Assembly: GCA_027065695.1 (NCBI GenBank) | Contig: JAMONP010000033.1 | Span: 1 to 40,234, forward strand | Direction: 5' to 3' | Origin: Desulfuromonadales bacterium | GTDB taxonomy: Bacteria > Desulfobacterota > Desulfuromonadia > Desulfuromonadales > BM103 | DNA: 40,234 bases | Shown here: piece after piece, positions 1 through 7,951 of the stretch | How the letters are laid out: each line of letters begins with the position of its first letter | How positions within the stretch are numbered: position 1 is the stretch's first letter | Program-made: the position numbers and the translations under genes | Notes under the pieces: model-generated | Told to the model about the DNA's origin: nothing | What the model saw: only the letters and a program-made list of their open reading frames with translations | Database searches by the model: none

Positions 1-1
1 T

Positions 2-256
2 GTCAGCTGTGAATTCCTGAGCCCAATGGTGCCTGGAGAGACAATTATCAATGCGGTCTGGATACCTCGGCTGGGTGAGACGAGTATCGAATTTACCGTG
101 ACGGGTTATGATGCCAAGGGTGACCCCTGCTACGATGCACACCTTGTGGCCTGCTTCATTGATCAGGATGGGTTTAAAACGATGCGTATTCCAGAGGTGT
201 TCCGCATGCGGATCCAAGCGTACCAGTCGGAGTGTGAGGCGATACAAGAAGGATAA
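2..256 (+). CDS. Hotdog-fold acyl-CoA thioesterase, 3' part (5' truncated)
   Basis: The frame is open from base 2 to the TAA at 254-256, so the window edge cuts the 5' end and the visible 84 residues are the C-terminal part. The segment reads as the last strands of a 4-hydroxybenzoyl-CoA thioesterase-like (YbgC/FcbC type) hotdog domain: a 'VPGETI' turn, then 'WIPRLGETSIEF', a 'LVACFID' strand and an 'IPEVFRMRI' tail, in the order typical of that fold. Members hydrolyse acyl-CoA thioesters in the cytoplasm. The catalytic Asp would lie in the missing N-terminal part, so activity and substrate cannot be judged. An internal ATG at 26 is probably not the start, because conserved sequence continues upstream of it. 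Confidence 0.62.
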   Translation, partial: VSCEFLSPMVPGETIINAVWIPRLGETSIEFTVTGYDAKGDPCYDAHLVACFIDQDGFKTMRIPEVFRMRIQAYQSECEAIQEG

Positions 257-447
257 GGTGGATCTGGCATAAGTGAAAGGTTACAGACAAGCCGGGAAGG
301 GGTGGTTTTTACTGTGTCTGATAACTGCTGGGTGGGGGTGCACCCCTGATGCTGCTTCAGTTTATCCTGAAGGAACAGAGTCTCCCCGAGCGTATTCAAC
401 AAATATGAGTTTCAGGTTTGCGCAGTTCTCAGAAAGAGGTAGTAATT

Positions 448-1092
448 ATGGGTTTTTATGAAAATCATGTTTTGCCGTTAATTATGGACGTGGCCCTTGC
501 CAGGCTGAAAGAGGATCGGCGGGAATTGATCAGGCAGGCGTCTGGAAATGTCCTGGAAATAGGTATGGGTAACGGTGTCAACCTGCCATTTTATACGAAT
601 TCAACGAAGCAAATTGTAGCGCTGGAACCCTGCGAAGCCGTTGTTAAAAAAGCAAAGCGGAAACTGCGTGCTTGGGCTGATGATGGGACATTGCAACTCG
701 GCGAGGAGAGTTATGACCTTGTTGTCGGTGGTGGCGAAAAGCTGCAGTTTGATGATAATTCATTCGACACGATCATTGCGTCTCTGGTCTTTTGTTCAAT
801 TCCTGATTCAACCACGGCTGCTAAAGAGGCCTTCCGAGTGCTCAAACCGGGAGGTAAATTACTGTTTTTCGAACATGTTAGATCACCGGATCAACTGATG
901 AGTCGTATTCAGAGTTTTGTCAATCCCTTCTGGAAAGTCTTTGCATGCGGTTGTTCATTGACATGTGATACTGAAACAGTCTTTAAGGAGGCCGGGTTCG
1001 ATTACAAGACGATCACGAAGTTTCGTAACCCTAAAATGTCCCCTCCGTTTACTGCCTGGATGATCAAGGGGCAGGCGACAAAACCGGTTTAG
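448..1092 (+). CDS. Class I SAM-dependent methyltransferase (UbiE/METTL7-like)
   Basis: A predicted 214-residue cytoplasmic methyltransferase. Motif I 'VLEIGMGNGVNLPFY' (about residues 35-49) is the SAM-binding glycine loop, followed by an acidic strand end 'VALEP' (motif II). 'FDTIIASLVFCSIPD' and 'RVLKPGGKLLFFEHV' are the motif IV/V region of the UbiE/COQ5 superfamily. The Methyltransf_11-like core with a Cys-rich C-terminal part ('FACGCSLTCDTE') resembles small METTL7-type enzymes, whose substrates in bacteria are mostly unknown. The ATG at 448 was chosen because AGAGG lies at a suitable distance upstream; a TTG at 418 would add ten residues without a ribosome site. It stands alone between the thioesterase fragment and the histidine kinase. 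The family is clear; the substrate is not. Confidence 0.85.
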   Translation: MGFYENHVLPLIMDVALARLKEDRRELIRQASGNVLEIGMGNGVNLPFYTNSTKQIVALEPCEAVVKKAKRKLRAWADDGTLQLGEESYDLVVGGGEKLQFDDNSFDTIIASLVFCSIPDSTTAAKEAFRVLKPGGKLLFFEHVRSPDQLMSRIQSFVNPFWKVFACGCSLTCDTETVFKEAGFDYKTITKFRNPKMSPPFTAWMIKGQATKPV

Positions 1093-1196
1093 TTTCCATC
1101 CTGAATGGTCTGATTCAGGAAGTATGGGGACAATCCCTAAAGACTCTTGAGAGGATCACGGCACTTTGGTAGTAACCAAGTTTCTTAGCGCAATTG

Positions 1197-1245
1197 TTTG
1201 CAGTCCGCCAAGAGCTACATGCTCTTGGCGGTCAAAAACTGCAAA
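1197..1245. repeat. Long bipartite hairpin
   Basis: Two nested perfect inverted repeats share one centre. The inner stem is 11 bp (1205-1215 with 1221-1231) around the loop TACAT. The outer stem is 8 bp, TTTGCAGT at 1197-1204 with ACTGCAAA at 1238-1245, separated from the inner stem by a six-base bulge on the right side. No T-run follows on the plus strand, so it is not a classic intrinsic terminator. It lies between the methyltransferase and the histidine kinase and could be a transcript end, an mRNA-stabilising structure or a dispersed repeat. Confidence 0.7.
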
Positions 1246-1305
1246 ATGACAACTCAATATTCTATACTTATGAAAAAAGAGAGGCTTCCTCGGCGGAGTG
1301 GTGTT

Positions 1306-2901
1306 ATGGGCGACAGAATAGAGACACAAGAACAGTTGATTGAACAACTGAAGGAAGAAATCGAGGTACGCAAGGCGACAGAAAAGGAGCTTCGTGAAGC
1401 GTTACGTCGGGCCAACGTGCCTTGGGAACAAGCCTTCCAGTTTATCGGTCTGCTGACTTTAGATGGAACCTTGGTGGAGGTTAACCGGGCTCCCCTGAAC
1501 TTTTCGGGTATCAGCAAAACGGATGTCATAGGCAGACCTTTTTGGGAGGCTCCCTGGTTCAGTCATTCTGTCGACTTGCGGGAAAAAGTACAATCTGCTT
1601 TTGCCAGCTCGATCAAGGGCAAGTTTGTGCGCTTTGAGGAGTGTCTTCGGGAGAAGTCCGGCCATCTCAGGTGTATAGATGTCTCTATGAAACCGGTGCG
1701 GGAGGAGTCAGGAGAGATTGTCTTTATAATTGCCGAAGGACACGACATCACCGAGCGAAAATGGGCAGAAGAACGACTGCAAGAGAGTGAGGAGCGTCTC
1801 CAGGCAATCCTGGACCATTCTCCAGCCGTCATTTACCTCAAGGACCTCCGAGGCTGTTACCGGCTCATCAACCGGAAATTCGAGGAGCTTTTTCATGTGG
1901 AGGGGGCTCGCTTTCTCGGCAAGACTGACCATGATGTTTTTGATAAGGAAATAGCCGACGAGTTTCGTGAGCACGATCGAGTTGTGGCCGAGTCGGGCAG
2001 AGCCATTCAGGTCGAGGAGGCGGTGGCCCATAATGAAGGCCTCCTCCACTACCTCTCCGTGAAATTCCCACTTCGTGATGTCGATGGAAAAATCTACGCC
2101 GTCTGCGGGATATCCAGCGACATTACTGATCGTAAGAAGATGGAAAACGCGATTCGCGAGAGTGAGCGCAGGGTACGTGCTATCAATAAAGAACTTGAGG
2201 CCTTTGCATACTCCGTATCTCACGATCTCCGGGCGCCTTTACGCCTCATCGATGGTTTCAGTCAAGCTCTTCTAGAGGATTGTTTTGACGTTCTCGACGA
2301 AGCTGGCAAGGATTATCTGACTCGCATCTGGGATGGCAGCCAGAAGATGGGGCAACTCATCGACGATCTTTTGAAACTCTCGCAATTGACGCAAGGTGAG
2401 GTGCTTAAACGCAGGGTCGATTTAAGCCGTTTGGCCACGGAAATAATCGGTGAGTTGCAGGAAAGTCAATCGGAACGAGAGGTTGATATCCTCATTGCCC
2501 CGGGGTTGGTGGCCAGAGGTGACAAGGCTCTGATACGGGTGATGCTTAAAAATCTGATCGGCAATGCCTGGAAATTTACGAGTAACACCCGCTGCGCGAA
2601 GATAGAATTTGGAGTGCTGCCTTTGGTTGAAGCCGAAGCAGTAAAGGAAGCAGGTGGGACCGTATTTTTTATACGAGATAATGGCGCCGGATTTGACATG
2701 GCTTTCCAAGACAAGCTGTTCGGAACCTTTCAACGCCTGCACAGCGCAGAGGAGTTTCCCGGCACCGGTATTGGTCTTGCGACTGTGGAACGCATCATTC
2801 GGCGGCATGGTGGTCGGATTTGGGGGCAAGGGCGTGTCGGTGAGGGGGCTGCTTTTTTCTTTACCCTGAGGGCTGTGGGGGGGTCACCAGAGTCTCTTTA
2901 G
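1306..2901 (+). CDS. Soluble two-PAS sensor histidine kinase
   Basis: A predicted 531-residue sensor kinase without membrane segments. Order: short coiled coil (about 5-36), PAS 1 (about 40-160, ending 'HDITERK'), PAS 2 (about 165-285, ending 'SSDITDRKK'), HisKA with phospho-acceptor His306 in 'SVSHDLRAPLR', and a HATPase_c domain with N box around Asn416 ('NLIGNAWKF'), G1 box Asp458 ('DNGAGF'), F box 'LFGTFQRLH' and G2 box 'GTGIGLATVE' near 486. All catalytic boxes are present, so an active cytoplasmic kinase is expected. The ATG at 1306 has GGAG seven bases upstream; earlier in-frame starts would run through the hairpin at 1197-1245. No response regulator gene lies next to it, so it is an orphan kinase here. 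The PAS ligand or cofactor cannot be told. Confidence 0.88.
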   Translation: MGDRIETQEQLIEQLKEEIEVRKATEKELREALRRANVPWEQAFQFIGLLTLDGTLVEVNRAPLNFSGISKTDVIGRPFWEAPWFSHSVDLREKVQSAFASSIKGKFVRFEECLREKSGHLRCIDVSMKPVREESGEIVFIIAEGHDITERKWAEERLQESEERLQAILDHSPAVIYLKDLRGCYRLINRKFEELFHVEGARFLGKTDHDVFDKEIADEFREHDRVVAESGRAIQVEEAVAHNEGLLHYLSVKFPLRDVDGKIYAVCGISSDITDRKKMENAIRESERRVRAINKELEAFAYSVSHDLRAPLRLIDGFSQALLEDCFDVLDEAGKDYLTRIWDGSQKMGQLIDDLLKLSQLTQGEVLKRRVDLSRLATEIIGELQESQSEREVDILIAPGLVARGDKALIRVMLKNLIGNAWKFTSNTRCAKIEFGVLPLVEAEAVKEAGGTVFFIRDNGAGFDMAFQDKLFGTFQRLHSAEEFPGTGIGLATVERIIRRHGGRIWGQGRVGEGAAFFFTLRAVGGSPESL

Positions 2902-2991
2902 GAGTTTGTCCCGACAGGCCCTTAGTGCCCTTGCCATGGATCACTAAACGTGGCATGATGCCCGCCCTTTGAAGTGTTACAGGGAGTTTAG

Positions 2992-3255
2992 ATGGTCAAA
3001 GACAACGATTACGTTGCCATATTTCATTCAATTCACCGAGTCCTCAAGGCTGAGAAAATTCTCAAACAGGCAGAGGTGGATTTTTTGTTGATTCCGGTGC
3101 CTCGGCAGTTGACTTCAGACTGCGGTCTCGCCCTGCGATTTTCTCCTCAGACCAAAGAGACTTTACTGGGGGTTCTTGCTGATGCAGACTTGCCTCCAGC
3201 GGAGATGTATCAGCGTAGTGATGGTGCTTATATGCAGGCATCCAGTCAGTTGTAA
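2992..3255 (+). CDS. DUF3343 protein, putative Se/S carrier-like
   Basis: An 87-residue protein matching the DUF3343 pattern: an N-terminal 'FHSIHRVLKAEKILKQ' helix, the 'LLIPVPRQLTSDCGLALRF' core with the single invariant Cys44, and a short C-terminal alpha/beta part. The family is often described as putative Se/S carrier-like because of the conserved Cys and its occurrence near selenium or sulfur-transfer genes; biochemical proof is thin. No selenium-metabolism gene is visible nearby. The start ATG follows CAGGGAG. The 90-base gap after the kinase gene contains a weak GG-N10-GC pattern near 2953, too poor to call a sigma-54 promoter. Confidence 0.75.
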   Translation: MVKDNDYVAIFHSIHRVLKAEKILKQAEVDFLLIPVPRQLTSDCGLALRFSPQTKETLLGVLADADLPPAEMYQRSDGAYMQASSQL

Positions 3256-3314
3256 TCATATTGTCTGCATGATTGGCTAACCCCTGGTCCCTCTTGCCCG
3301 CCCCTTGATTTCTC

Positions 3315-3344
3315 TTGACATGGTCCGCGAGAATTCACTAACAT
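3315..3344 (+). promoter_or_regulatory. Sigma-70-type promoter candidate for ffh operon
   Basis: A perfect -35 TTGACA at 3315-3320 is followed after 18 bases by TAACAT (3339-3344) as -10. It lies 46 bases before the ffh ATG. Immediately downstream, GATCCTT/AAGGATC forms a 7-bp hairpin (3346-3368) in the predicted 5' leader. Confidence 0.5.
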
Positions 3345-3390
3345 AGATCCTTTGCTTTGCTAAGGATCCTGGCAGCAGACTGGCAACCGT

Positions 3391-4740
3391 ATGTTTGATA
3401 CCCTGACAGAGAAATTTGATAACGTTTTCAAGCAGCTGCGTGGTCGTGGACGGCTGACGGAAGAGCACATCCAGAAGGCTATGCGTGAAGTACGGCTGGC
3501 ATTACTGGAAGCGGATGTCAACTTTAAGGTTGTCAAAGATTTTGTAGCTGCAGTGCGTGAGCGCGCCATTGGACATGATGTCCTGGAAAGCTTGACTCCA
3601 GGTCAGCAGGTTATCCAGATTGTTCGTGATGAACTTGGTCTGCTGATGGGGGGTGCCGAGGACAACCAGCTTGACCTGGCGGCTCGACCACCGGTGCCGA
3701 TCCTGCTTTGTGGCTTACAAGGGGCTGGTAAAACTACGACCTGTGGCAAGCTGGCACTTAAACTGCGTCGTGAAAAACGTAACCCGTTGCTTGTACCGGC
3801 CGACGTCTATCGTCCGGCGGCGATAGAGCAGTTGAAAACTCTCGGTCGTCAGATCGATGTCCCGGTTTTTGATAGCAGTGCCGATCAGGATCCGGTGGAG
3901 ATCTGTCGTCTGGCTCATGAGTTTGCTGACCGCCAGGGTTACGATACGCTGATATTAGATACCGCCGGTCGCCTGCATTTAGACGATACTTTGATGCAGG
4001 AGTTGGAGCGGATCTGCTCTGCAGTGGAACCGCGTGAAATTTTGCTGGTGGCGGACGCCATGACTGGTCAGGATGCGGTCAATGTAGCGAGTTCCTTCAA
4101 CGAACGCCTCGGCCTGACCGGGGTTGTGTTGACCAAACTGGATGGCGATGCCCGTGGTGGTGCCGCCTTGTCGATCCGGGCGGTTACCGGCAAGCCGATC
4201 AAGTTTGTCGGTATGGGCGAGAAGCTGGATGCCCTGGAGTCCTTCCATCCCGAACGGATGGCGCAACGGATTCTCGGTATGGGAGATGTCCTCTCCCTGA
4301 TCGAAAAAGCTGAAGCGGCTATTGGTCAGGATGAAGCTGCCAATATGGAAAAGCGTCTCCGCCAGGAGGGCTTTACCCTGGATACCTTTAAGGAGCAGCT
4401 TCAGTCGATCAAGAAGATGGGGTCGATGGAGTCGATGCTTGCGATGATCCCGGGAGCGGGCAAAGCTCTTAAGCAGATGAAGGGAGCGCAGCTTCCGGAT
4501 AATGAGTTGAAGAAGATCGAGGCGATTATTAACTCGATGACACGCAAGGAACGGCAGAACCATAAGATTATTAACGGCTCACGGCGTTTGCGTATTGCAA
4601 ATGGTAGCGGCACCCGGGTGCAGGATGTCAATCAGCTGCTCAAGCGATTTATCGAAGCCCAGAAAATGATGAAAAAGGTACAAAAGATGGGTCCCAAGGG
4701 ATTGCAAGGCATGATGGGTCGTGGTGGCTTGCCAATGTAG
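3391..4740 (+). CDS. ffh: Signal recognition particle protein Ffh
   Basis: The 449-residue SRP54/Ffh GTPase binds 4.5S RNA and targets nascent membrane proteins to FtsY and SecYEG. The N domain occupies about 1-90. The G domain shows G1 'GLQGAGKTT' at 108-116, G3 'DTAGR' at 190 and G4 'TKLD' at 248. The C-terminal M domain, from about 300, is methionine-rich and ends in 'KMGPKGLQGMMGRGG', the usual flexible tail. The length is normal for bacterial Ffh. The ribosome site before this ATG is weak, but homology starts exactly here ('MFDTLTEKF'). It opens the block with rpsP, khpA, rimM, trmD and rplS, a common bacterial arrangement linking protein export with ribosome production. Confidence 0.97.
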   Translation: MFDTLTEKFDNVFKQLRGRGRLTEEHIQKAMREVRLALLEADVNFKVVKDFVAAVRERAIGHDVLESLTPGQQVIQIVRDELGLLMGGAEDNQLDLAARPPVPILLCGLQGAGKTTTCGKLALKLRREKRNPLLVPADVYRPAAIEQLKTLGRQIDVPVFDSSADQDPVEICRLAHEFADRQGYDTLILDTAGRLHLDDTLMQELERICSAVEPREILLVADAMTGQDAVNVASSFNERLGLTGVVLTKLDGDARGGAALSIRAVTGKPIKFVGMGEKLDALESFHPERMAQRILGMGDVLSLIEKAEAAIGQDEAANMEKRLRQEGFTLDTFKEQLQSIKKMGSMESMLAMIPGAGKALKQMKGAQLPDNELKKIEAIINSMTRKERQNHKIINGSRRLRIANGSGTRVQDVNQLLKRFIEAQKMMKKVQKMGPKGLQGMMGRGGLPM

Positions 4741-4884
4741 GCAGCTTCCCCCTGGTCTCATTTATGCTGGTGGCTCATTTTGCTGACGTTACATTTATAC
4801 GGATGGCGTATTAATACTGGCTTCGTGCCGGATTGAATGATAAGTAGTTAGAAACAGCAACACCTATATCAGAAATAACAACAC

Positions 4885-4896
4885 GGGGTTCGCCCC
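4885..4896 (+). promoter_or_regulatory. GGGG-TTCG-CCCC tetraloop hairpin in rpsP leader
   Basis: A four-base-pair G:C stem closes a TTCG loop 42 bases before the rpsP start. UUCG tetraloops are unusually stable in RNA. The 197-base gap between ffh and rpsP holds no gene that I can see. A role in leader-mediated control of rpsP is only a guess. Confidence 0.3.
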
Positions 4897-4937
4897 ATAC
4901 CTTAAAAAGAGTTATAAGCTCAGGAGGAAAGAAGTCG

Positions 4938-5198
4938 ATGGCAGTGAAAATCAGGCTGGCCCGTGGTGGCGCCAAGAAAAAAGCTTTTTATCAAGTCGTT
5001 GTAGCGGATGAACGGTGCCCCCGTGACGGTCGCTTTCTAGACAATCTGGGGCAGTACGATCCGCGGCAGGATCCCCCAATGTTCAACGTTGTTGAAGACC
5101 GGACCCTAGAGTGGCTGAACAAAGGTGCTCAGCCGACCGATACGGTTCGCCAGTTGCTGCGCAAGCAGGGGATCTGGGCCAAGTTCAAACAGGCTTAA
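4938..5198 (+). CDS. rpsP: 30S ribosomal protein bS16
   Basis: An 86-residue S16 protein with the family signature 'MAVKIRLARGGAKKKAFYQVVVAD' split over the first strands, then 'RDGRFLDNLGQYDP' and 'LNKGAQPTDTVRQLL'. It binds 16S rRNA early in 30S assembly. An AGGAGG site lies nine bases before the ATG. The normal partners khpA, rimM and trmD follow directly. Confidence 0.97.
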   Translation: MAVKIRLARGGAKKKAFYQVVVADERCPRDGRFLDNLGQYDPRQDPPMFNVVEDRTLEWLNKGAQPTDTVRQLLRKQGIWAKFKQA

Positions 5199-5256
5199 GT
5201 CCTGAGCTTTTGCGGCGCTCGTGGCAGGTAAATCCTGTCGATAAAGGATGGACGCC

Positions 5257-5490
5257 ATGAAAGAGCTCATCGAATTCATTGCCAAAGCTCTGGTGGACAA
5301 TCCGGACGCGATCATCATCAGTGAAGATGAGGATGTCGACGGAACGATTCTCGTCAAGCTGGCTGCGGCCCAGGAAGATATGGGACGCATTATCGGCAAA
5401 CAGGGACGCACGGCCAAGGCTATGCGAACCCTTTTAAACGCCAAAGCAATACGCGAGAATAAACGGGCAGTGCTGCAGATCCTTGAATGA
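5257..5490 (+). CDS. khpA: KH-domain RNA-binding protein KhpA
   Basis: A 77-residue single KH domain protein (YlqC/KhpA family) with the RNA-binding loop 'GRIIGKQGR' at about 43-51. KhpA binds RNA, usually with KhpB/EloR, and affects ribosome biogenesis or cell-wall growth in Gram-positive bacteria; its role in deltaproteobacteria is less known. The ATG at 5257 was preferred over the one at 5248 because AAGGA is well placed for it and family members begin 'MKELIEFIAKALV'. The stop overlaps the rimM start, suggesting translational coupling. Confidence 0.9.
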   Translation: MKELIEFIAKALVDNPDAIIISEDEDVDGTILVKLAAAQEDMGRIIGKQGRTAKAMRTLLNAKAIRENKRAVLQILE

Positions 5491-6029
5491 TGGAAGTCAA
5501 GCTGGATAATCTTCTGGAAGTAGGTGTCGTCATTGGCACTCACGGTCTTCGTGGTGATCTTAGAATTCACCCGTTGCCGACCGGGGACCTGGCCTTGCCG
5601 GGTGCCCGCGAGGTGTACCTGAAAGATAGCAAGGGTCTCCTGACCCGGTATGAAGCTGTTCGCTCTTCTCCACATAAACAAAATATTCTTTTGCGACTCG
5701 CAGGGTTGGATAACCTGGCTGCTATTGAACCACTGCTTGGTTCTTCTGTCTGGATGGCCAAAGCAGACCTGCCAGATCTGGATGATGATCAGTTCTATTG
5801 GTCTGATCTGGAGGGTTTGGAAGTCATTGATCAGCAAGAGGGTGTTCTTGGTCGAGTGGTTGGCATGTTTGCCACCCCGGCGCATGAAATTCTTGAAGTC
5901 GATGGTCCTGCTGGTGAAATTCTGATCCCTGCAGTTGAGCCTTTTCTGGTGCGCCTTGATCGGGAGAAAGGCCAATTACATGTCAATCTGCCAGCAGGGC
6001 TGGTCCCCGAGGCGGATGGTACAAGTTAA
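5487..6029 (+). CDS. rimM: Ribosome maturation factor RimM
   Basis: A 180-residue RimM. The N-terminal beta-barrel carries 'VGVVIGTHGLRGDLRIHPL', and the C-terminal PRC-barrel begins near 'FYWSDLEGLEVI' and contains 'ILIPAVEPFL', the most conserved stretch of the family. RimM binds S19 and the 16S head during 30S maturation. The start ATGATG overlaps the khpA TGA, so either Met could be used (5487 or 5490). Confidence 0.95.
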   Translation: MMEVKLDNLLEVGVVIGTHGLRGDLRIHPLPTGDLALPGAREVYLKDSKGLLTRYEAVRSSPHKQNILLRLAGLDNLAAIEPLLGSSVWMAKADLPDLDDDQFYWSDLEGLEVIDQQEGVLGRVVGMFATPAHEILEVDGPAGEILIPAVEPFLVRLDREKGQLHVNLPAGLVPEADGTS

Positions 6030-6038
6030 CTAATCTCT

Positions 6039-6797
6039 ATGCAATTCGATATTCTAACTCTTTTCCCCGCCATGCTGGAAGGCCCGTTAACGGCGAGTAT
6101 CCTTGGTAAGGCCGTCGATAAAGGTCTGATCAGTGTTGATCTGCACAATTTACGTGACTGGGCAGAAGGCAAGCACCTGGTGACTGACGACACCCCTTAC
6201 GGCGGCGGTGACGGTATGGTCATGAAGGTTGACCCGGTCGCCCGGGCACTGGCGGATCTCAAAGGGAAGAGGCCACAGTCACGTATCCTGCTCATGTCTC
6301 CTCAAGGGAAAACCTTTCAGCAGGCTGATGCCGAGCGCTTAGGTCGCGAGTCCGGTCTGATTTTTGTCTGCGGTCGTTATGAGGGTTATGATGAACGGGT
6401 TCGTTCTTTAGTAGATGAAGAGATTTCACTGGGTGATTATGTTTTGACCGGCGGCGAATTGGCTGCGGCGACAATCCTCGATGCCACGGCCCGGCTGGTG
6501 CCGGGTGTTCTCGGTGCTGTCGGAAGTGCTCTAAATGACAGCTTTAGTGATGGCTTGCTTGAGTACCCGCAATATACGCGACCGGCGGAATTCAACGGGA
6601 TGTGCGTACCGGCAGTGCTTGTTTCGGGCAACCATCAGGTAATCGCCACCTGGCGACGCCACGAACAGTTACGGCGCACCCTGGCAAGACGCCCGGAACT
6701 TCTGGAGACAGCTCCTCTGACGAAAGCTGACCGTCTATTCCTTGAGGAACTTCGGGCGTCATTGAAGAAAACCACATCAGAGGACCAAGGGACGTGA
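6039..6797 (+). CDS. trmD: tRNA (guanine-37-N1)-methyltransferase TrmD
   Basis: A 252-residue SPOUT methyltransferase that makes m1G37 in tRNAs and prevents +1 frameshifting. Visible signatures are '[18 protein letters not shown]', the trefoil-knot SAM site '[13 protein letters not shown]' and '[14 protein letters not shown]'. The length is typical. The ribosome site before the ATG is poor and the gene follows rimM by nine bases, so translation is probably coupled. The TGA stop overlaps the GTG of the next gene. Confidence 0.97.
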   Translation: MQFDILTLFPAMLEGPLTASILGKAVDKGLISVDLHNLRDWAEGKHLVTDDTPYGGGDGMVMKVDPVARALADLKGKRPQSRILLMSPQGKTFQQADAERLGRESGLIFVCGRYEGYDERVRSLVDEEISLGDYVLTGGELAAATILDATARLVPGVLGAVGSALNDSFSDGLLEYPQYTRPAEFNGMCVPAVLVSGNHQVIATWRRHEQLRRTLARRPELLETAPLTKADRLFLEELRASLKKTTSEDQGT

Positions 6798-7369
6798 CGT
6801 TCAAGCCAATGGCTATTGCTCTGGTTCACCACCCGGTTCTTGATCGGCGCGGTGATGTGGTCACTTCTGCCGTCACCAATCTTGATATCCACGATCTGGC
6901 TCGCCTGGCTGCAACTTACAATCTCGCACGTTACTATTTAGTAACGCCGGCTGTTGAGCAGCAGTTGCTCGCCAGTCGCATTGTTGAGCATTGGCAGAAA
7001 GGTGCCGGTGCCAGTTACAATCCGGATCGCCGGCAGGCGTTGAATTCTCTGCGGATCATGGACAATCTAGATGCGGCGCTTGACGATTGGCGTTCTCTTG
7101 CCGGGCCGGAAAGTCTGGCGGTGCTGACCGGTGCTCGGCACCAGGATGGCATTGATTATCCGGACGCCAGAACTCTGGCCACCGAGTACCCGGTGATGCT
7201 GGTGTTTGGAACCGGTCACGGCCTGGCTCCAGAAGTTTATGCTTCTGATCGTCCCTGTCTTGCACCGGTGCGGGCCGGACAATACAATCACCTCTCGGTA
7301 CGTACGGCGGCAGCCATTGTTATTGACCGTTTGATTGGTGAACATGGTTTGGTTTTGCCACTGCTTTGA
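6794..7369 (+). CDS. PF09936-type SPOUT RNA methyltransferase (TM1570-like)
   Basis: A 191-residue protein of the SAM-dependent RNA methyltransferase family PF09936, whose structural representative is Thermotoga TM1570, also encoded in a rimM-trmD-rplS cluster. The first half holds '[31 protein letters not shown]', split here into strand and helix. The C-terminal knot carries '[12 protein letters not shown]' and '[16 protein letters not shown]', the SAM-binding and dimer part of a SPOUT fold. The GTG start overlaps the trmD stop and the reading frame is conserved from the first residues. Target RNA and base are unknown; location beside trmD argues for a tRNA or rRNA substrate. Confidence 0.85.
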   Translation: MTFKPMAIALVHHPVLDRRGDVVTSAVTNLDIHDLARLAATYNLARYYLVTPAVEQQLLASRIVEHWQKGAGASYNPDRRQALNSLRIMDNLDAALDDWRSLAGPESLAVLTGARHQDGIDYPDARTLATEYPVMLVFGTGHGLAPEVYASDRPCLAPVRAGQYNHLSVRTAAAIVIDRLIGEHGLVLPLL

Positions 7370-7475
7370 TATCTGAAATCTAAAAGTAAACTTTTTCAGA
7401 CAAACCTTTTTAGACTTGACTCGTCAGGTGTTTTTAGGGTAAATGTCCTGTTCGATTATTTTAGGAGGAAAAACG

Positions 7476-7823
7476 ATGAACGTTGTAGATTATATCGGCA
7501 TGGAAAACATGAGAAAAGATACCCCAAAGTTCAAGGCGGGGGATACACTGCGTGTGCATGTGAAGATCACCGAAGGTGACAAACAGCGCATCCAGATTTT
7601 TCAAGGTGTCTGCATCAAACGACACAACAACGGCGTCGGTTCTTCCTTCACCGTGCGTAAGGTGTCTAATGGTATGGGCGTCGAGAGGGTTTTCCCTCTA
7701 CACGGCCCCTGTGTCAACAAGGTTGAAGTTATGATGGTCGGCAAGGTACGTCGTGCCAAGCTCTACTATCTGCGCAATCTGCAAGGCAAGGCGGCACGTA
7801 TCAAAGAAGTGCGCCAGCGCTAA
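7476..7823 (+). CDS. rplS: 50S ribosomal protein bL19
   Basis: A 115-residue L19 protein located at the 30S-50S interface. The family core '[20 protein letters not shown]' is followed by '[21 protein letters not shown]', '[11 protein letters not shown]' and '[21 protein letters not shown]'. The ATG at 7476 has a strong AGGAGG; an earlier in-frame ATG at 7443 has none. A 106-base gap before the gene contains TTGACT (7416-7421) and may hold an additional promoter. A strong terminator follows, ending the operon. Confidence 0.97.
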   Translation: MNVVDYIGMENMRKDTPKFKAGDTLRVHVKITEGDKQRIQIFQGVCIKRHNNGVGSSFTVRKVSNGMGVERVFPLHGPCVNKVEVMMVGKVRRAKLYYLRNLQGKAARIKEVRQR

Positions 7824-7846
7824 TCAGATTATACAGAAAAGTTATC

Positions 7847-7882
7847 AAAGCCCTGGCTGTTTTCAGCCAGGGCTTTCTTTTT
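7847..7882 (+). terminator. Intrinsic terminator of the ffh-rplS operon
   Basis: A 13-bp perfect stem (7847-7859 with 7864-7876) around a TTTT loop, followed by CTTTTTG. It lies 24 bases after the rplS stop and before rnhB. Confidence 0.93.
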
Positions 7883-7951
7883 GTTGAATTCCCTCTGCGA
7901 TTCCGTTAATACTGTTGGCCATGTTTTCAAGTACTTTCAAGGCGTTTGTCA

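Noticed and set aside
273-461. 62-codon frame from GTG 273 with a hydrophobic start and Cys
   Set aside because: It overlaps the methyltransferase start, has no good ribosome site or lipobox, and ends in sequence explained by the next gene's leader.
2950-2970. Sigma-54 promoter before the DUF3343 gene
   Set aside because: Only the GG and GC doublets are spaced correctly; the -12 TTGC part is absent.
5106-5975. 289-codon minus-strand frame opposite rpsP, khpA and rimM
   Set aside because: It is the shadow of three well-supported genes and shows no domain.
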